NCBI RefSeq assembly: GCF_001544275.1
Contig: NZ_BCQE01000007.1
Span: forward strand, 1 to 64,000
Reading direction: 5' to 3'
Length of the DNA: 64,000 bases
DNA from: Enterococcus gallinarum NBRC 100675
GTDB taxonomy: Bacteria; Bacillota; Bacilli; Lactobacillales; Enterococcaceae
The notes under the pieces: model-generated
Database searches by the model: none
Told to the model about the DNA's origin: nothing
What the model saw: only the letters and a program-made list of their open reading frames with translations
Made by a program: the position numbers and the translations under genes
In this document: positions 23,400 to 32,899 of the stretch, in pieces
Layout: each line of letters starts with the position of its first letter
How positions within the stretch are numbered: the stretch's first letter is position 1

Positions 23400-24920
23400 A
23401 TGGAGCGATTCCATACATTTTTTGGGAGTGGCCTCAAAAAAGACGTCGAGTTACTGCGCTTTTTGTATTTGCAAAAACGCTTTGTCCCTATAGAAGAAAT
23501 CAGTCAAACATTAGGTCTCGATCGTCGTTCTGTCCAAAAGAGCTTTGACTCATTGACCAAACAGCTGGCAAACAATCAAGAAGAAAAAAATGAGATCCTA
23601 ATTGCCAAACACGGATCCGGGTATAAATTCAGCGGCACCAAAACAGACTATAAACGATTGACGAGTCAGCTTTTAGCATCCAATCCTTTTTTTCAACTAC
23701 TTAAAACCCTGTTGCTGCAAAATGAGATCAACTTGATCCAATTTGCTGCTAACAATTTTTTCTCTGAATCGACTGTTCGTAAAAGAATTTATGAATTAGA
23801 AAACGCATTGACTCCTCTTGGCTTTTCTTTGCGAAAACAAAAAGGCATGGTCCGATTGATTGGCAACGAAGCACGTATCAGATATTTTATGGTCGCCTTC
23901 TTTTGGCGGACATTCTCTGGGTTGCAATGGCCGTTCAAGGGACTCTCGCAAAAAAAATGCGAAACGATCGCTCAAGATTTCTATCAGAATAACCAGATTC
24001 CTTTCAATAAAATCGAATTAAGAATGACGACGTATATTCTAGCCGTCACTATTTTACGCTTTCGCAAAGGGCAGTCGCTCCCAACAGATTCATTGGAGGT
24101 GGCACCTTTTCTCGCAGGTGAAGACTTGCAGTTGTTTCGACAACTGACTGATCAAAATACGCCCATATTCAATCGCTTAGCAGAAGAATTATCCGAACAC
24201 TTCTTTCTACCAGAAAACGAACGCCGTTTTTGTTTTCTTTGGCTGCAATCCAATCTTGACCGTACATTTAAGGAATCTCAGCTAGAGACTTATTTTTCTT
24301 CGAATGAGGTGGAGAAGACCCCTACTGCCATTCAAGAAGTGATTGCTTCAATGACATCACATCATGAGAGAAAAACATTCCCAACCTCTCAGAAAAATTT
24401 GATGTTGAACACCATTTTAAATGGCATTCTCTCCATTGCGCTTTTTGGAAAAACCGATCATACGTTGGCAGGCTATGACACCGTCCAATTTCTCGCAGAA
24501 CATTTCCCAGAATTGCGGATGCAGTCAGAAAAACTTTTAGAGCAGACAAGCTTGTATCATGATGAACCACTCAATCGCAAAGGACTTGCATTGCATGTCG
24601 CAACGGCTTGGACGCAAGTGGTATCACCAGCCGCGTTTCAGAAACAAATCAGAATCAAACTCGAAACGGATTTACCTTTAGCCGTTTCACTGACAATAAA
24701 AAAACTGATCAAAATGCCTTTTCAAGGCTTTTATAATATCGATATTCGCGAACACTTTGACCAAGAGGCCTATGATCTTTGCTTAAGTACCACACCGTTG
24801 ACTGAAACCTTTGAAAAAGTCCCTGTATTACTGATCAATGCCCAGATCACACTACCTGATTTGTTGGCGATCCATCAAGCCCTCGAGGAGCTGACCCAGC
24901 AAAATCGTCCGCACCATTGA
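23400..24920 (+). CDS. Mga-like transcriptional regulator
   Basis: A 506-residue protein with two N-terminal winged-helix regions ('KKDVELLRFLYLQKRFVPIEEISQTLGLDRRSVQKSF' begins the first, about 12-60; a second at about 110-150 with 'FSESTVRKRIYELENAL'), then a long helical PRD-like body and a C-terminal EIIB-like fold ('PVLLINAQITLPDLLAIHQAL'). This is the layout of Mga and AtxA-type virulence regulators. GGAGG precedes the ATG. Its divergent position next to the VWA adhesin suggests that gene as target, as Mga-type regulators often sit beside the surface proteins they control. Confidence 0.85.
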   Translation: MERFHTFFGSGLKKDVELLRFLYLQKRFVPIEEISQTLGLDRRSVQKSFDSLTKQLANNQEEKNEILIAKHGSGYKFSGTKTDYKRLTSQLLASNPFFQLLKTLLLQNEINLIQFAANNFFSESTVRKRIYELENALTPLGFSLRKQKGMVRLIGNEARIRYFMVAFFWRTFSGLQWPFKGLSQKKCETIAQDFYQNNQIPFNKIELRMTTYILAVTILRFRKGQSLPTDSLEVAPFLAGEDLQLFRQLTDQNTPIFNRLAEELSEHFFLPENERRFCFLWLQSNLDRTFKESQLETYFSSNEVEKTPTAIQEVIASMTSHHERKTFPTSQKNLMLNTILNGILSIALFGKTDHTLAGYDTVQFLAEHFPELRMQSEKLLEQTSLYHDEPLNRKGLALHVATAWTQVVSPAAFQKQIRIKLETDLPLAVSLTIKKLIKMPFQGFYNIDIREHFDQEAYDLCLSTTPLTETFEKVPVLLINAQITLPDLLAIHQALEELTQQNRPHH

Positions 24921-25566
24921 AACTCAAGCATGCAGTTATTCATTGAGAAAAATAGGATATCCTGCTCCCTAAACCCCCTTCTTGCTACAGCATTCGTTAG
25001 TTCCAGTTAGAGTTTGTTGGAGGAAGACAATTATCTCTTACCTGATGCTGACAAACAATCGTATAAGCAATCTGTCACTATTCCAAATTGGCTGACAGAT
25101 TGTTTTTTTGCTAGCATTCGGATGGTCTTGATAGATAATCTCCAGTCAAAGTAATTTTTTTCACTACAATTTCTTTCCAAGCAGTGCTTCTCTAAAAAGC
25201 TTCACACCTTCGAAAAATCAGCTCTCAACCTGCCATCGTTCTCATAAATACTTTTCTGATTAATTTTTTGAAGAATCAACCGATTCTTATTATTAGTGAC
25301 ACTTAGCAACAAAGAAAGAATAAGGAGGTTGATACTAAGAAATGTTTCTACAATTGATAGTTGATTGTTGAGTTAGTTGGTTGGGTCATTTGTTGTCTAC
25401 TTCAATGTTTTGGATAGAGCTAGTCAATGAAAAGGCAAAATGATAACGCACATTTTGCCTGAATCAACAAATGATTGCCACTCCTCCCAACTATTTAAAC
25501 CTCATGAAATTCATTAACGCGCTACCCCTCGTTTTTATTATTTCTATATGTAAGGAGAACAGATGA
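24921..25566. other. Gene-free stretch after the Mga-like gene
   Basis: About 645 bases with no supported gene. It holds a strong terminator at 25068-25109 and the promoter region of the small gene at 25567. The part from 25130 to 25500 shows short stop-rich frames only. Confidence 0.55.
25068..25109 (+). terminator. Rho-independent terminator
   Basis: Arms CAATCTGTCA and TGACAGATTG with a 15-base loop, followed by seven T on the plus strand. It lies about 150 bases after the Mga-like gene and probably ends its transcript. Confidence 0.85.
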
Positions 25567-25926
25567 GTGTCCAGAATCGATGATTATTTAAAACAACAAA
25601 TGCAGCAATCCACAAAGCAAACCGTGGAAAAAGATATTTTTTTAGGCCACTCCCCTAACGAAATCATCTACTTCATCACAATCCATGAATTATTAAGATC
25701 CCCTGATCAGTTATGTCATAAATTAAAAGACCAAATTTCTGAGAATGGCACAAAGGTCGTGATCAATGGAAATATCTACGATCATGCCCTTATCAAAGTG
25801 CTAAAAGTTGTCATCGAACTGAAGGCGGATTATTCAGTTATCGTCCGCGATGGCTTTAGAGAATATAACGGAAATCTTCACAGTAGTGAACAAGTTGGTT
25901 TGCTCGTTGTCAAGTCAGCTAAATAA
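25567..25926 (+). CDS. Small protein of unknown function
   Basis: A 119-residue soluble protein I do not recognise. It has an amphipathic N-terminus rich in Gln and Lys, an alternating alpha/beta pattern ('EIIYFITIHELL', 'GTKVVINGNIYDHALIKVLKVVI', 'DYSVIVRDGF') and no signal or membrane segment. The start is GTG, 8 bases after AAGGAGA. An ATG four bases upstream in another frame gives only six codons (25563-25583) and overlaps the start. A strong terminator follows. Function cannot be named. Confidence 0.7.
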   Translation: MSRIDDYLKQQMQQSTKQTVEKDIFLGHSPNEIIYFITIHELLRSPDQLCHKLKDQISENGTKVVINGNIYDHALIKVLKVVIELKADYSVIVRDGFREYNGNLHSSEQVGLLVVKSAK

Positions 25927-25929
25927 AAA

Positions 25930-25966
25930 ACTGCTACCTCTCAAAAACAGAGGTAGCAGTTTTTTC
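25930..25966. terminator. Bidirectional terminator
   Basis: Perfect arms ACTGCTACCTCT (25930-25941) and AGAGGTAGCAGT (25949-25960) with A-run on the left and T-run on the right, between convergent genes. Confidence 0.9.
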
Positions 25967-26032
25967 GTCTTTCCACCAAACGATAACTACGATTGATTGC
26001 TCGTTGCTTCATTCGTTGCTTTATTTATTATT

Positions 26033-27370
26033 TCAAAGATTGCTTTCTTTCCGATTATGTTGACGATAAAAGCTGAGAAAAATGATTGCATATAACACCG
26101 CTGTAAAACCAGTGACGGCAATCGAATTTGTGATCAGAATCCCCAGAAACAGCAAGACGAGAGAAACAATCGCCAAACTTAAATAGCCTTTACGAAAAAG
26201 ATTTTTTTGCTTAATGGCTAAGACAAAAGCGGCCAGACTGATCAATAGCCAGATCAAAAGAACAGTGTAGGAAAGAGAGCCAGCTAAATAACCAAACAAT
26301 TTGTCTCCTAAAAAATAGGAAAGCACAACACCTAAGTATAACGTTCCACTACAAAACATGATTGCTCGTTGCGGGACACTATTTTTATTTAAAGCAATAA
26401 ATTTATGCTTAGCATTGCCATTGTTGCTCATTCGGAAATACAAGATTCGCGAAGACGCATAGATTCCTGAATTGATCGAAGAAAATAAAGCCAGAATGAT
26501 TACCAAATTCACGATGTCCGATGCGAAAGGCAAATGAATCTTTTGAAAGACCATCACGAATGGACTCACATTCGGATCCGCTAACTGATTCCATGGGTAG
26601 ATAATCAGTAATAGAAATAACGGAATAATATAAAAAGCCGTGATCCGTGTCATGACCCCTCTGATCGCTTTAGGAATCGCTTTTTTCGGATTTTCTGCTT
26701 CACTGATCGTGATTGCCACCAATTCTGAGCCACCATAGGAATAAATAACTACTAGCAATGAGTTGATAAATCCTTGAATCCCATGAGGGGCAAAACCACC
26801 ATGGTCAGTGATTTGACTAAAGGTCGGCAAGAAGCCAATATCAAGTAGTTGTGTGCCGACTAGATAGATTCCAATAATGATCAACGCAATCACTACGCTG
26901 ATTTTTGCCCAGGAGAGCCAATACTCCGTTTCTGCAAACAAACGTACGGAGAAAAGGTTGATGGCTGTCGTTAAAAGAGCCAGTATCAAAACAAAGATCC
27001 ACGCCGGAATATTGGGAAACCAAAGCTGCAAAAAACTGGCAGCTGCCACTGCTTCGGCAATGATGTTGATCATCCACATCGACCAGTAGAGCCAATCGAT
27101 AAAGTCAGCTGTATGTAATCCAAGATACGGTTGGACCAATCCAGAAAGACCATGTTGCTTTTGATCTTCTAGAACCAGCTTTCCAAGTCCTGTCATCACC
27201 ATAAATAAAATAAGGCCACAAAAAATAAAGGCGAGTAATACCGAAGGTCCGGCTAAGTCGATCGCTTCTCCACTTCCTTTGAAGAGACCAGCTCCAATCG
27301 CTCCTCCAAGAGCCAACATGGTAATGTGGCGAGTTTTCATTTGTCTTTTTAATTGATTTTCTTCTTTCAT
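26033..27370 (-). CDS. Amino acid permease of the APC superfamily (AAT type)
   Basis: A 445-residue transporter with about twelve membrane segments. The first segment carries 'ITMLALGGAIGAGLFKGSG', the substrate-binding GxIGxG-type motif of the family, and 'ITISEAENPKKAIPKAIRG' is the conserved loop after segment six. It likely imports an amino acid with protons; which one is not visible. The ATG at 27370 follows GGAGG at a good distance, so the extra 19 residues of the longer frame are not used. Single gene. Confidence 0.88.
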   Translation of the reverse strand: MKEENQLKRQMKTRHITMLALGGAIGAGLFKGSGEAIDLAGPSVLLAFIFCGLILFMVMTGLGKLVLEDQKQHGLSGLVQPYLGLHTADFIDWLYWSMWMINIIAEAVAAASFLQLWFPNIPAWIFVLILALLTTAINLFSVRLFAETEYWLSWAKISVVIALIIIGIYLVGTQLLDIGFLPTFSQITDHGGFAPHGIQGFINSLLVVIYSYGGSELVAITISEAENPKKAIPKAIRGVMTRITAFYIIPLFLLLIIYPWNQLADPNVSPFVMVFQKIHLPFASDIVNLVIILALFSSINSGIYASSRILYFRMSNNGNAKHKFIALNKNSVPQRAIMFCSGTLYLGVVLSYFLGDKLFGYLAGSLSYTVLLIWLLISLAAFVLAIKQKNLFRKGYLSLAIVSLVLLFLGILITNSIAVTGFTAVLYAIIFLSFYRQHNRKESNL

Positions 27371-27715
27371 ATGATCCTCCTTGTTTCTCTGATAGGCATA
27401 AATGAAATCAATCAAAAAAATCATCATTTTTTATAACTGGTTTCAAAAAAATAACGGAGCTAGACTCCTTGCCCAGATCATACACAGTTAAATAACCTAA
27501 TGCAACAAAAAATTGAAAAAATAATCTATTTTTTCTGAAAATTCTATCATATTCTAATCTTTTTCAGTTCCTTCAAAGAATCTTTCTCCCTTTATCTGAA
27601 CAGTAAGTAGCCATGCATACATAAAAAAACGTTTCTCCCCTTCAATAAAAGCAGAAAAACGTCATTTAAAAAGGTTGGAAATCCATCCACTTATTGACCA
27701 AATAGCAAACCAGCT

Positions 27716-28363
27716 TTAAAGTGTTCCAATCAAATCCAGTGGATGCTCAATGAAGAAGTCCGGACCAACGCCTAACAAGGCTTCTTTCGTATGGCTTCCC
27801 CAGGCAACAGCGACGGTGCCCACACCGGCTGCTTGCCCCATCTCGATATCAAAGGTAGCATCACCGATCATCCTAACCTCTTCTTTTTGCAATGCATGAT
27901 TTTTTAAAATCAAAGTTATCCCTTCAGGATGGGGCTTGTAGTGCGTCACTTTATCTGATCCGATCGTCTCGGCAAAAAAAGCAGCAATGCCTAACCCCTT
28001 CAAATTCCGATTCAATATATCGGTTTTCTTACTGGAAACAACAAAACATTTGATCCCTTGCTCTTTAAGAATTGTCAGTAATTCAGGAATGCCATCAAAA
28101 ACCTTAAGCGACTTTTCTTCAAAAAATTGATAATGGCTTCGAAAAATGGTGAGAAGTTCCTTTAACTCCTCTTCCGATAACTGTTTGTCTGCCATCTCCA
28201 GAAAAGACTTTTCAATAGGAATCCCCATATAGTATTCGATCGTTTTTTCATCGGGAATCGTTAATTCCATTTCACTAAAGGCTTTTTGAGTAGCTAATAT
28301 CCCACATTCTCTTGAATCGCCTAACGTCCCGTCAAAGTCAAAAATCAAGCCCTTGGTTCCCAT
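27716..28363 (-). CDS. HAD-superfamily phosphatase (phosphoglycolate phosphatase-like)
   Basis: A 215-residue HAD subfamily IA hydrolase: motif I 'FDFDGTLGDS' with the nucleophile Asp, motif II 'CFVVSSK', the Lys of motif III in 'THYKPHPEG', and motif IV 'MIGDATFDIEMGQAAG'. A helical cap lies between motifs I and II. Such enzymes remove phosphate from small metabolites such as phosphoglycolate or sugar phosphates. Start at 28363 is taken after GTGAGG; two upstream ATG codons are possible. No operon partners. Confidence 0.88.
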   Translation of the reverse strand: MGTKGLIFDFDGTLGDSRECGILATQKAFSEMELTIPDEKTIEYYMGIPIEKSFLEMADKQLSEEELKELLTIFRSHYQFFEEKSLKVFDGIPELLTILKEQGIKCFVVSSKKTDILNRNLKGLGIAAFFAETIGSDKVTHYKPHPEGITLILKNHALQKEEVRMIGDATFDIEMGQAAGVGTVAVAWGSHTKEALLGVGPDFFIEHPLDLIGTL

Positions 28364-28608
28364 TCCATCCTCACCCTTCATAATCAAAAAGTTTTATTCA
28401 TCGTATCCTATTCTTTGATAGAAAACAATCATTGATTTTTTCCTCGTCTGAAGCTATTGATCCCAAACAGATTCTAGAACTAAGTATCGTTCACATCTTA
28501 TAAAAAAAGAGGAAACGGACTCTTTTTTCAAAAAGTCAAAAATAACCGTTGACCTTAGAACGGCTCTAACCTTTATGCTGAGTATGTAAAGAATATGGAG
28601 GGAAAAAA

Positions 28609-31221
28609 ATGAAACATTGGCATAATTTAGAAATCGAAGCAGTACGATCTGAAACGAGTACCGAACTTATCACACCGAAGATACGTACAAATTATCAACT
28701 AACCCATGGAAAAAATAGACTTACTGCTGCAGAAAAAACACCAGAATGGAAAAAGTTTTTTTCATACTTCAATGACGCACTGATGTATGTCTTGATCGGT
28801 GCTTCTGTTTTAAAATTTATTACAGGAAGTTTTATTGAAGGCGCAATCGTTTTATTAGTTGTTATCTTGAATGCCCTGATCGGTTATTACCAAGAAAGAA
28901 AGGCAGACGAATCGTTATCAAGTATCACAAAACTTCTCAGTTCCAAGGCAACTATCGAATCCAAGGATGGTAGAATTTCTATCGATGCCGAAGAGCTGGT
29001 TCCTGGTGATCGTGTCTATTTGGCACCAGGCGATATTATCCCTGCTGATTTACGAATCGAATCCGTGAATGAATTGAAAATCGATGAGTCGATTTTGACA
29101 GGCGAGCCAGATGCCGTCGTTAAGACAGTCCCTCGCTTAGATGAGCATACAGCTTTAGCCGATCGAACCAATATGGCTTACTCTGGAACGCAAGTCCAAT
29201 CAGGGACAGGAAAAGGGATCGTTGTTGCGATTGGTTCCGAGACTGAGATTGGCAAAATCAATGCATCATTAGCATCGATTGAAGTGAAAGAAACGCCTTT
29301 ACTGAAAAAAGTCAATGAAATGAATCATGCGATCTTTAAAGGAATTGGACTGTTCATTTTCTTGCTCGGACTGATCAGCTATTTTATTTACGATATGAGC
29401 ATCATGTATATCGTTTCGGCAATCATTGCACTGATCGTCTCTTCTATTCCTGAAGGATTGCCATCAATCTTGACGATCATTCTGTCTTCTGGAGTAAAAA
29501 ATATGTCTCAGCAAAACGCAATCGTGAAAGGATTGCCCACAGTAGAAACTCTTGGATCCATGACAGTGATTTGTTCTGATAAGACTGGTACTTTAACAAA
29601 AAACGACATGACGTTAACTACTTTGTTTACAAACAATCAGGTGATTGATGTGTTGAAGACAAACCAGGAAGATTATTCGAAGAATGAACTGCTCGCAGAG
29701 ATCATGCAAAATTGTCAAGAAACGCAAAGCTTTGAGGATGTTCATTGTCCAGTTACAGGAAATGCCACAGAGTTAGCCTTGTTAAAGTGGACGAATCGGA
29801 TCGGTGCCCAACGAATAGAAAGTGTAGAGACATTGCCCTTTGATTCAAAATATAAATATATGGCAACGAGTCATAGAATAAATGGCAAGAAACGTATTTT
29901 TGTCAAAGGAGCGCCGGACGTCATTATGACGAAAGTTTCCGCAGCTCATATCGATGGAACTATGCAAAAATTTGATCGCCTGCAATGGGAACAAGTCAAC
30001 TCATCTTTTGCTTCTGAAGGTCAGCGTGTGATCGCTTTTGCCTACAAGGATGTAGCAAACGATACCCTATTAACCCATGACGAAATAAATGATCTAGTAA
30101 TGACCGGACTAGCAGGTATTATTGATCCGCCGAAAGAATCCGCGATCGAGGCTGTCGCAGACTGTAAAAAAGCGGGTGTCAGAGTAGTAATGATTACCGG
30201 AGACCACCCTACAACAGCCAAAGCGATCGCCCAGCAACTAGGAATCAATCATGCTGATCGAGCAATTACTGGTACTGAATTGGATCGTTTGTCAGCAGAA
30301 GAATGGCAAACCGTTGTGAAAAACACCAATATTTTTGCCCGGACTACACCAGAGCACAAACTTCAAATCGTGACTTCCCTACAAGAACAAGGTGAGATCG
30401 TAGGGATGACGGGCGATGGCGTAAATGATGCCCCCGCACTTAGAAAAGCCGATGTCGGCATTGCTATGGGGATCAAAGGGAGCGACGTAAGTAAACAAGC
30501 GGCAGACATGATTCTGATCGATGATAATTTTGCGACGATTGCCAAAGCTATTAGAGAAGGCCGCAGAATTTTTGACAATCTAAAAAAGACGATCCTCTTC
30601 TATTTACCAACTTGTTTGGCGCAAGGTCTATTACTGATCGTCTCCATGCTGGGAAACATGCCTTTGCCATTGACCACCGTTCAGATTCTCTGGCTTAATC
30701 TTGTCGCATCCATCACGCTTTCTTATGCGCTAGGCTTTGAACCCGCGCACAAAATGATCATGAACCGTGCACCTCGAGACATGAATGAGAAAATCATTTC
30801 CAAATATACGTTGTTTCGAATCCTATACGTTGGTATCCTATTGACCTTTTTTGGATTCCTTACCATGAATTTATTTAGTGATGAAGCGACAAGACAAACC
30901 GTTCTCATCAATGCGATCGTTTTTGGTCAGGCATTTTACATGCTCAATTGTCGTGAAATCACTAGCTTTGCCTTCAGTAATAAAATCAAGCAAAACAAAG
31001 CCTTGATCTATTCGTTGCTAGTTATGGCCTTGTTACAATTAGCCATGGTTTATTTCCCACCGCTGCAGGGAATCGTCCACACCACTTCATTAAGCTTAAA
31101 CAACATGCTGATAAGCATTCTTCCTGCTTTATTACTGTTTCTATTAGTCGAATCGGAAAAGCACATTACACGAGTGATTCTGAATGAAAGTTATTCTGAA
31201 CAGTTCAATTCATTCGAATAA
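28609..31221 (+). CDS. P-type cation-transporting ATPase, type II
   Basis: An 870-residue ion pump: N-terminal cation-ATPase domain, actuator domain with 'ILTGEP' (usual TGES), membrane segment four with 'SSIPEGLP', phosphorylation motif 'DKTGTLTKND', nucleotide domain 'KGAPD' and hinge 'TGDGVNDAPALRKADVG'. The PEGL in segment four is typical of Ca2+ pumps, but segment six reads 'WLNLVASITLSYALGFEP', without the Asp that Ca2+ pumps have in this place, so the ion is uncertain (Ca2+, Na+, K+ or other). Good ribosome site and no partners; terminator at 31436-31469. Confidence 0.9.
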   Translation: MKHWHNLEIEAVRSETSTELITPKIRTNYQLTHGKNRLTAAEKTPEWKKFFSYFNDALMYVLIGASVLKFITGSFIEGAIVLLVVILNALIGYYQERKADESLSSITKLLSSKATIESKDGRISIDAEELVPGDRVYLAPGDIIPADLRIESVNELKIDESILTGEPDAVVKTVPRLDEHTALADRTNMAYSGTQVQSGTGKGIVVAIGSETEIGKINASLASIEVKETPLLKKVNEMNHAIFKGIGLFIFLLGLISYFIYDMSIMYIVSAIIALIVSSIPEGLPSILTIILSSGVKNMSQQNAIVKGLPTVETLGSMTVICSDKTGTLTKNDMTLTTLFTNNQVIDVLKTNQEDYSKNELLAEIMQNCQETQSFEDVHCPVTGNATELALLKWTNRIGAQRIESVETLPFDSKYKYMATSHRINGKKRIFVKGAPDVIMTKVSAAHIDGTMQKFDRLQWEQVNSSFASEGQRVIAFAYKDVANDTLLTHDEINDLVMTGLAGIIDPPKESAIEAVADCKKAGVRVVMITGDHPTTAKAIAQQLGINHADRAITGTELDRLSAEEWQTVVKNTNIFARTTPEHKLQIVTSLQEQGEIVGMTGDGVNDAPALRKADVGIAMGIKGSDVSKQAADMILIDDNFATIAKAIREGRRIFDNLKKTILFYLPTCLAQGLLLIVSMLGNMPLPLTTVQILWLNLVASITLSYALGFEPAHKMIMNRAPRDMNEKIISKYTLFRILYVGILLTFFGFLTMNLFSDEATRQTVLINAIVFGQAFYMLNCREITSFAFSNKIKQNKALIYSLLVMALLQLAMVYFPPLQGIVHTTSLSLNNMLISILPALLLFLLVESEKHITRVILNESYSEQFNSFE

Positions 31222-31435
31222 TAAGCACAAGCTCGAAAATGAATATGCCTTTTGATAGTCTTGATACGATTGGACTTGTCACCTGCTAAACCTAATATTC
31301 ATATTGTTTTCTAATCGAATTGTTCCTACCAACAATCAGATCCTTTTTGGGTAACACTTCGAATCGACATGATTTGTTTATTATCAGCTCAGATCGATCT
31401 GTACAAATCAAACAGAAGTATCAATATATAAGTAA

Positions 31436-31469
31436 AAAAGAAGCGAGTCAAAACAACCTCGCTTCTTTT
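31436..31469. terminator. Terminator after the P-type ATPase gene
   Basis: Arms AAAAGAAGCGAG (31436-31447) and CTCGCTTCTTTT (31458-31469) around a 10-base loop; A-run left and T-run right allow use from both sides. Confidence 0.85.
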
Positions 31470-31497
31470 CCATCTTTTTAAGGACTCCATCTAATTA

Positions 31498-31680
31498 TCA
31501 TAGCCCTTCAGTTTCTTCAATTTTCTTTTTTATCCTGAAAAGCGTACTTTGACTGAACCCGGTTATGGTTTTAATCTCTTTATACGACTTTCCAGAAGCA
31601 ATACGTTCATATACCTGTCTTTTCTTTGGTGTGCTTGTTGCTTTTTGACGTCCTTGGTTGTAATAATGAGATCCAACCAA
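31498..31680 (-). pseudogene. Fragment of a serine recombinase C-terminus
   Basis: A 60-residue frame whose second half reads like the DNA-binding end of a resolvase/invertase: '[19 protein letters not shown]' followed by a helix-turn-helix '[20 protein letters not shown]'. The catalytic domain is absent; the preceding DNA belongs to a Fic remnant in another frame. It is probably a leftover of a mobile element rather than a working gene. Confidence 0.55.
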
Positions 31681-31895
31681 ATTCTAGTGCTTCGTCCATT
31701 TTCTTCTCGAAACGGGTGAGCAATATTCATCTGTACATATTTCTGGATAATTTCTTTAAAAGAAGATTGCAGCATCTGATCAATATGTTTTAATGAATAC
31801 TCCAGCTACATGACCGGCGCAAATCGAAAATTTCTATTTGCAATATTGACTGTCCGTATTTTTCCGGCAAAATCGTAAATCTCCGAAAAAAGATT
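31665..31895 (-). pseudogene. Fragment of a Fic-domain protein
   Basis: One frame reads 'FSEIYDFAGKIRTVNIANRN', then a TAG stop where Fic proteins have a Tyr-Leu-Glu stretch, then '[20 protein letters not shown]' and the Fic core '[17 protein letters not shown]' (consensus HPFxxGNGRxxR). Fic enzymes attach AMP or other groups to proteins. The piece lacks both ends, has an internal stop and the first Gly of the core motif is Glu, so it is non-functional. Its left side runs into the recombinase remnant; its right side meets the MerR terminator. Confidence 0.75.
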
Positions 31896-31935
31896 CTCCC
31901 CGATCAACCTATCTACGGTTGATCAAGGAGAATCT
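31885..31935 (-). terminator. Terminator of the MerR gene, overlapping its stop codon
   Basis: On the minus strand AGATTCTCC and GATCAACC pair with GGTTGATC and GGAGAATCT around a 7-base loop, followed by six T. The stem includes the last codons and stop of the MerR-family gene. Confidence 0.85.
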
Positions 31936-32698
31936 CGATTTTACTGACATATTCTGATGGTTGATTTGTCTCATGAAAGTCGATCAAATAAAATTCATAG
32001 TAGTCACCTATTGTTGCAAGTTGGTGTTGCTTTAAATAATCGTTTAATTGACGAAGCGCTGCTCCACGATTCTTATAGGTCCCCGTATAGTAAATAGAGG
32101 CATAATTACCTGCTGGCAAAACAAAGGCTTTCTGATCAGAAAGATCACTGGTTAAACAATAAAAAACTTGATGTTTAAACGTCTCTCCATGAGGGGTTAA
32201 GACGGTGCCAAATACATTTTGATTATTGGCATGTAATTCTTTTTCAAATTGTTTATGTAATCGTTTGAGCTCAAAATACAAATCTTTTCCCAATGTATTT
32301 TTTTCCTGGCTCAAAACAATATAGCGATCGTCATAGTAAACCGTTTCGATTTCATGGTTTTGCTTGGTTTCCGCATACTCAAGTAAATCGATTCTCTCTT
32401 GTAACAACGCTTGTTTCTGCTTCAATTCCTTGATCCGCTCATCCAATTGTTCACGCTCAAAATTTAAGATTTCTTTGGTTAAAGCCTTGTTCTTGGTATC
32501 TAAATACTTCTTTATATCCTCTAAAGGTACATCAAAAAATCGCAAATCTCTAATCGTATTCAATCGTTGGATTTCTTCATAGGAATAATCACGATAACCA
32601 TTCTCAGAATACTTTGGTGACAATAAACCGATTTTTTCATAATACCTAAGTGTATGAGGCGTGATATCATAATTTTCACTGATTTCTTTTATTTTCAT
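31913..32698 (-). CDS. MerR-family regulator with ligand-binding C-terminus
   Basis: A 261-residue protein: MerR DNA-binding domain in residues 1-70 ('IKEISENYDITPHTLRYYEK', 'GLLSPKYSENGYRDYSYEE'), a long coiled-coil helix (about 75-115), and a C-terminal GyrI/BmrR-like effector domain (about 120-260) with 'PAGNYASIYYTGTYKNRGAAL'. Regulators of this type sense drugs or other small hydrophobic molecules and often control an exporter, but none is adjacent. ATG at 32698 is chosen as it begins the conserved domain; AGGTGG is 11 bases upstream. Confidence 0.88.
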   Translation of the reverse strand: MKIKEISENYDITPHTLRYYEKIGLLSPKYSENGYRDYSYEEIQRLNTIRDLRFFDVPLEDIKKYLDTKNKALTKEILNFEREQLDERIKELKQKQALLQERIDLLEYAETKQNHEIETVYYDDRYIVLSQEKNTLGKDLYFELKRLHKQFEKELHANNQNVFGTVLTPHGETFKHQVFYCLTSDLSDQKAFVLPAGNYASIYYTGTYKNRGAALRQLNDYLKQHQLATIGDYYEFYLIDFHETNQPSEYVSKIEILLDQP

Positions 32699-32899
32699 CT
32701 TGGCACATTCCACCTAAACGATTTAGAATAAGTTTTAAACCCGTATAAGATTCATCTGATAGGATTCAAAACGAATACCTAGCTTTCCCAGAAGCTTTGG
32801 GCAGTCTGATTATCCCATAATCCTGAGTTAAAAGAAATAGCCTTGTTTCAGCTCACCAAAAATCAGTTAGTCGTTTAAAAACCATCTACTCCAACGAAC

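Noticed and set aside
28503-28528. A-run/T-run hairpin before the P-type ATPase
   Set aside because: Stem consists mainly of A-T pairs with a short GAG/CTC core, and its gene assignment is unclear; too weak to list as a terminator.
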